Program-made: the position numbers and the translations under genes
The notes under the pieces: model-generated
The model's input: only the letters and a program-made list of their open reading frames with translations
Databases searched by the model: none
What the model was told of the DNA's origin: nothing
In this document: positions 61,201-64,000 of the stretch, in pieces
Layout: the number at the start of each line of letters is the position of its first letter
How positions within the stretch are numbered: the first letter of the stretch is position 1
Assembly: GCA_023213395.1 (NCBI GenBank)
Contig: CM041465.1
Location: 182,349,741-182,413,740 of the forward strand
Source of the DNA: Cycas panzhihuaensis
Lineage: Eukaryota > Cycadophyta
Length of the DNA: 64,000 nucleotides
Reading direction: 5' to 3'

Positions 61201-61279
61201 TTGATAAAGGCAAAAAGATTGTTGAGGCTTTTCTTCCCTCTCAATCTTCAACTCCATGTACATCAACCACTTAGATCAG

Positions 61280-62097
61280 AAGATCTTGAGGTTCAAGTCA
61301 CATCAATCAAAAAATTACCCAAATGGTATACTCAAACAGTGCAGGACTACCAGATTGTTGAAGGAACATGTCCATCAAGATACAGGCAGGAAACCAATTT
61401 TGCACTTATGGCTTAAGTGCTATGTGTTGATGAGCCTTTCACTTTTGAGGAGGCTTCCAAAAATGAAAATTGGAAGGCTACCATGGATGAAGAAATCCAT
61501 TCTATTGAAAAGAATGGAACTCGGGATTTGATCGAATTGCCTAAACACAAACAGGCAATCAACTGCAAATGGGTCTACAAGACCAAATTCCATTTTGATG
61601 GTACACTTAAGCACCAGAAGGCCCGCCTTGTTGCAAAAGGCTTCAAACAAAAGGAAGGCATAGATTATGAGGAGACTTTTGCACCAATGGCTAACATGAA
61701 CACCATTAGACTCATCTTGGCCTTAGTAGCTCAATGTAAATGGTCGGTTTTTTAGATGGACGTGAAGAGCACCTTTCTCAATGGCAATCTTCAAGAGGAG
61801 GTATACTTGGAGCAACCTCCTGGTTACAAGGTACAAGGCAAGGAGCATTTAGTTTATCGCCTAAAAAAAGCATTGTATGGCTTGAAACAAGCTCCAAGAG
61901 CATGGTACTCAAAGATTGATGATTCCTTTTTGAGACATGGGTTTCATCGATCTACTTTAGATCCTAACTTGTACATCGAAGTTGGGAAAGACCGTGCCAT
62001 TTTCATTGTCTTGTATGTAGATGACTTAGTGATCACTGGTAATGACACTAAGATGGTACAGATACTCCAGGATGACTTGAAGAGGAGATTAAGATGA
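61280..62097 (+). pseudogene. Copia B reverse transcriptase
   Basis: Frame after a deletion and shift at ~61270: [55 protein letters not shown] at 61753 (CAG in A), [36 protein letters not shown] and catalytic YVDDLVITGND at ~62012. A small deletion at ~62085 shifts the frame into RNase H. Confidence 0.93.
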
Positions 62098-62980
62098 CAG
62101 ATCATGGACTTCTCCATTATTTCTTAGGCTTTGAGGTATGGCAACAGCCAAGCTATATCTTCATCTCGCAAGCCAAATATTCTTGGGACATTTTGCAGCA
62201 GTTCAAGATGCACGATTGCAGACCAGCGCCTACACCCATGGAGAATGGCACAAAGCTTACTCTCAATGAGGAAGAAGAACCAACAGATCCTACACTTTAT
62301 CGGCAGTTGATTGGGAGTCTCATTTATCTCACCAACACTCGCCCTAACATCTCATTTGCAGTTGGGATTTGCTCTAGATACATGTCTCAACCCAATCACA
62401 AGCATTGGAGTGCAGCTAAATGCATACTCAAATACATCAAAGGCACATTGCAATATGACTTTGAGTATGCACATGATGAGAACTTCACTCTAGAAGGATT
62501 CTCAGATTCTGATTGGGCAAGTTGCCAGGATAGCAGGAGATCAACCTCGGGTTACTATTTTACCCTTGATTTAGCAGTTGTTTCGTGGAGTTGCAAGAAG
62601 CAACCCAATGTTACCTTGTCCTCCACCGAAGCAGAGTACAAAGCTGCAGTCAACGTAGCTTGTGAAGCTATCTGGCTATGACGGATTCTTAGGGAGCTTG
62701 GACTTGAGCAAGATCACCCCACTAGGATTTATTGCGACAATCAAAGTGTGCTCAAGTTGGCCAAGAATCTTGTCTTTCATGCAAGGACCAAACATATTGA
62801 GATTCATCATCACTTCATTAGAGAGCATATGCAAAGTGGTGAGATCAACCTTTAGTATAGACCAATAGAGCAACAGACAGTAGATATCTTTACCAAGCCA
62901 CTTGGTAGAGAAAAATTTGTAAAATTTAGAGATGGTCTAGGGGTCCGACTTAACATTATAAACAGTAAGAGGGGGTATTA
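62094..62980 (+). pseudogene. Copia B RNase H and pol end
   Basis: 195 open codons: DHGLLHYFLGFEVWQQPSYI, LTNTRPNISFAVGICSRYMS, SDSDWASCQDSRRSTSGYYF, TLSSTEAEYKAAVNVACEAI, then TGA at 62680 (CGA), TKHIEIHHHFIREHMQSGEI and DIFTKPLGREKFVKFRDGLG. Complete RNase H with intact catalytic acidic residues apart from the stops. Confidence 0.93.
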
Positions 62981-63510
62981 AACCTTATGTTTACATGTTA
63001 AGCCTATGTGCTTTATTTTTCATGTAATATTTGTGCTTTAGGGGTGACTTATCACTTAAGTGATAAAGTGCACACCCACATTCTTTCCTAGTGACACAAC
63101 ATTGTCACTAAAGGCTCAAATGGACTCCCATGCACTTTTGCTCACTTGAGAGCCCAAAAGACACATGTCCTACATGCAAGGCATGTACCTTGGATGTCTG
63201 ACACTTGTCAAACATCCAATGCCTTAGGTCTCTCCTTTCACTCTATATATTGAGACCTCTTCTCATTGTTCTCATATAGAGTTGGAGCTGTATTGTTATG
63301 TTGCCAGTTTGCTAATCAAACTGATATTCATTTGGAGATTGGACCAATTCCATCTCTTCCCATTTGGTATCATTTGCTCACTCTCTTTGTGCTTTGATCT
63401 TGCTCATGTTAATCTTATTTTCATTGTTAGTCTAGATCTCTTGCTTTCTAGAAGTAGAGAGAATCTATCTTCTAGATCTTGGGTTTCATAGGCCTTTGGC
63501 ACTTTCAACA
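62976..63510 (+). repeat. Copia B 3' LTR
   Basis: Starts TATTAAACC (TG mutated to TA) directly after GGGGG and ends TTTCAACA before TSD ACTAA. Confidence 0.95.
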
Positions 63511-63802
63511 ACTAATGTACCATAGACTCAATATAAGTTTCCATGATGATTTGATTACATACTCTACGTCAACCATCTATTTATACAACATAGGTCATAC
63601 AAGAGATGTGACACGTGGGATAAATACCTCTAACCTAACCAATGACACTTCACCAACCTATTAACCAATGACCTTCTAACTTCCCACATAACATTATTAT
63701 AATGCATGACCCTTAGACTCTAATACTTAGGACTACAACTCTATTGACTCTTAGACACACTTTACATAGAACACATATATATTAAACATTATATTCTATC
63801 AT

Positions 63803-64000
63803 CGTATAGTTGGTCCCCATAAAGAGGTTTGACATAATCTCCAATGTACGTTTCAAGGTTTCTTTCCTTAGGGATGATGATCCTATCTCCTAGACCTGAG
63901 TCTCTAGGGGTATGTCCTGCTGGTTCCTTTTCTATTTCCTCTAATTTGGCGCCAACCAATACTTGAAAAGAACCGATTGTTGGGTGGGTGTACCTCTAAA
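63803..64000 (-). pseudogene. Gypsy G4 gag, N-terminal part
   Basis: Open minus-strand frame of ~65 codons running off the window: YTHPTIGSFQVLVGAKLEEI, EKEPAGHTPRDSGLGDRIII, PKERNLETYIGDYVKPLYGD. The frame resumes at 51924 beyond the insertion. The first 57 bases duplicate 51868-51924. Confidence 0.85.

Larger units (their letters stand above)
55942..63510 (+). mobile_element. Copia B: Ty1/copia retrotransposon, inserted in an LTR of gag-only copy 3
   Basis: LTRs 55942-56485 (544 bp) and 62976-63510 (535 bp, terminal TG mutated to TA). TSD ACTAA at 55937-55941 and 63511-63515 is perfect. PBS TGGTATAAGAGC at 56488, a 2.3-kb leader, gag from 58827, pol to 62980, PPT AAGAGGGGG (62967-62975). 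Length 7569 bp. Same family as copia A but better preserved. The two LTRs differ by roughly 20 positions plus a 9-bp indel by eye. Confidence 0.96.
51925..63802 (-). mobile_element. Gag-only LTR retroelement copy 3, interrupted by copia B
   Basis: Left LTR 51925-52313 (389 bp). Right LTR 55839-55941 plus 63516-63802 (390 bp without copia B). PBS TGGTATCACAGC (minus strand) at 55827-55838. PPT AAGGGGAGG beside 52314. LTR termini have decayed (GGTTAT at the left, TTCTATCA at the right, where copies 1-2 have TGTTAG and TTCTAACA). Its own length is about 4.3 kb. Flanks are a ~57-bp repeat rather than 5 bp. A more diverged subfamily than copies 1 and 2. Confidence 0.9.

Overview
The window is plant nuclear DNA that consists almost entirely of nested, decayed LTR retrotransposons. 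Evidence for this is Ty1/copia and Ty3/gypsy gag-pol reading frames broken by stops and frameshifts, initiator-methionine-tRNA primer-binding sites (PBS), polypurine tracts (PPT), TG...CA LTRs, 5-bp target-site duplications (TSDs) and AT-rich spacers. No intact host gene, tRNA, rRNA or CRISPR array was seen. This density of nesting suggests a large, repeat-rich seed-plant genome (a gymnosperm would fit), but the species cannot be told from the sequence. || Layout: 1-480 is the 3' ORF of a gypsy element, the same family as the minus-strand element at 46-52 kb. 1.3-7.7 kb holds LTR promoter and PBS remnants, an AT/GATA microsatellite and a gypsy gag-protease. 8.6-11.0 kb is a chromovirus-type gypsy gag-protease-RT truncated in RT. 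12083-28870 is copia A (plus strand); its 5' LTR and leader carry two minus-strand insertions of one gag-only retroelement family (copies 1 and 2). 30.6-35.2 kb holds pieces of minus-strand copia C. 36.1-37.9 and 44.6-45.3 kb are parts of a minus-strand gypsy (G3) split by copia D (38464-44515, minus). 45.9-51.9 kb plus 63.8-64.0 kb is a minus-strand Tat/Athila-like gypsy (G4). Its gag is interrupted by gag-only copy 3 (51925-63802), and one LTR of copy 3 is interrupted by copia B (55942-63510), a sister of copia A. || The most interesting system is the gag-only family (TR-GAG-like): about 380-bp LTRs, tRNA-iMet PBS, AAGGGGAGG PPT and one roughly 450-codon gag-like ORF, with no protease, integrase or RT. 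Copies 1 and 2 share LTRs, the PBS-proximal leader (about 1 kb) and gag, but differ completely in the ~1.5 kb between leader and gag. In copy 2 this interval carries an unmistakable actin fragment, antisense to the element and lacking the conserved plant actin intron, so it was captured from spliced mRNA. Copy 1 holds a different degenerate reading frame there, and copy 3 holds an unrelated, more GC-rich open stretch. The family therefore looks like a small retroelement frame that swaps cargo. It must depend on enzymes of an autonomous copia, which is not identified here. || A second anomaly is a ~57-bp direct duplication flanking copy 3, instead of the usual 5 bp.
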